From contig JADZET010000041.1 of assembly GCA_020850375.1 (NCBI GenBank), positions 1-5,615 of the forward strand: a stretch of 5,615 nucleotides of DNA. The letters run 5' to 3'. The notes under the pieces are model-generated. The model was not told where the DNA came from. It worked only from the letters and a program-made list of their open reading frames with translations, and made no database searches. Numbering within the stretch: the stretch's first letter is position 1; each line of letters begins with the position of its first letter. Made by a program: the position numbers and the translations under genes. The DNA comes from Phycisphaeraceae bacterium (GTDB taxonomy: Bacteria; Planctomycetota; Phycisphaerae; Phycisphaerales; Phycisphaeraceae). Below are positions 5,438 to 5,615 of the stretch, piece by piece.

Positions 5438-5615
5438 CTACAGAGGCCGGACGTAGGGGTTGGTTTTTTTCTCTTGGCCGACGGTGGTGGCCGGGCCGTG
5501 GCCGGGCAGGACGACGGTGGCGTCGGGGAGGGTGTAGAGCTGCCGCTGGATGGAGGCGAGCAGGGTTTGGTGGTCGGAGGTGGGGAAATCAGTGCGGCCG
5601 ATCGAGTCGGCGAAG
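5438..5615 (-). CDS. Metallo-beta-lactamase-fold hydrolase, C-terminal part (glyoxalase II-like, YcbL type)
   Basis: Only the last 58 codons are in the window; the gene enters from the right edge and stops with TAG at 5440-5438. The peptide starts FADSIGRTDFP, the strand and loop that carry the bridging Asp of the fold (FxDSIGRtD). It then has a helix with SDHQTLLASIQRQLYTLPD, the metal-ligand histidine in VVLPGHGPATT, and the ending EKKTNPYVRPL. This set is typical of small glyoxalase II-like hydrolases such as YcbL, which hydrolyse thioesters such as S-lactoylglutathione or related substrates; the exact substrate cannot be told from this end. The N-terminal HxHxDH motif lies outside the window. 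The 9-bp gap to the gamma carbonic anhydrase gene suggests one transcript. A run of seven A's in the coding strand (GAG AAA AAA ACC) lies near the end of the gene. Confidence 0.9.
   Translation of the reverse strand, partial: FADSIGRTDFPTSDHQTLLASIQRQLYTLPDATVVLPGHGPATTVGQEKKTNPYVRPL

Noticed and set aside
5429..5440. TAGAAT as a -10 box giving a leaderless message for the carbonic anhydrase-like gene
   Set aside because: No -35 at the right distance, and the TAG is the stop codon of the upstream gene 9 bp away, so co-transcription is simpler.

Overview
This is an ordinary-looking chromosomal window from a GC-rich, Gram-negative-type (two-membrane) bacterium. There is no sign of phage, plasmid, insertion sequence or CRISPR. 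The style of the HisA, dienelactone hydrolase and metallo-beta-lactamase proteins, the patchy use of Shine-Dalgarno sites and a tRNA with no encoded CCA fit a planctomycete, perhaps Phycisphaerae. That placement is inference from remembered family resemblance, not from a marker gene.

Left half, plus strand. A short gene-poor stretch (1-182) with one hairpin is followed by a complete tRNA-Arg(UCU). Only 57 bp later comes a three-gene set that I recognise as ydbH-ynbE-ydbL: a large AsmA-like inner-membrane-anchored protein, a tiny lipoprotein and a small DUF1318 periplasmic protein. In Escherichia coli YdbH and YnbE form a bridge across the periplasm that carries phospholipid to the outer membrane, and YdbL assists or regulates them. 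All three genes occur here in the same order, which makes this the most informative part of the window. A strong GC hairpin with T-rich flanks on both sides ends the set and also serves the convergent genes.

Right half, minus strand. Reading in the direction of transcription (right to left) there is the 3' end of a metallo-beta-lactamase-fold hydrolase, a gamma-class carbonic anhydrase-like hexapeptide protein 9 bp after it, hisA (histidine biosynthesis), and an exported dienelactone hydrolase family protein. The first two are probably co-transcribed. hisA and the hydrolase are separated by 94 and 71 bp spacers that hold small repeats and hairpins. I see no shared pathway among these four genes.

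Smaller features deserve a look: three tandem 11-bp G-rich units that make a G-quadruplex-type pattern over the carbonic anhydrase stop codon, two near-identical CCGGGG hairpins in front of ynbE and the dienelactone hydrolase, and long G runs inside ydbH. The plus strand stays G-rich whichever strand carries the gene. I found no convincing wholly new system; the main interest is an envelope lipid-transport module outside its well-studied hosts.
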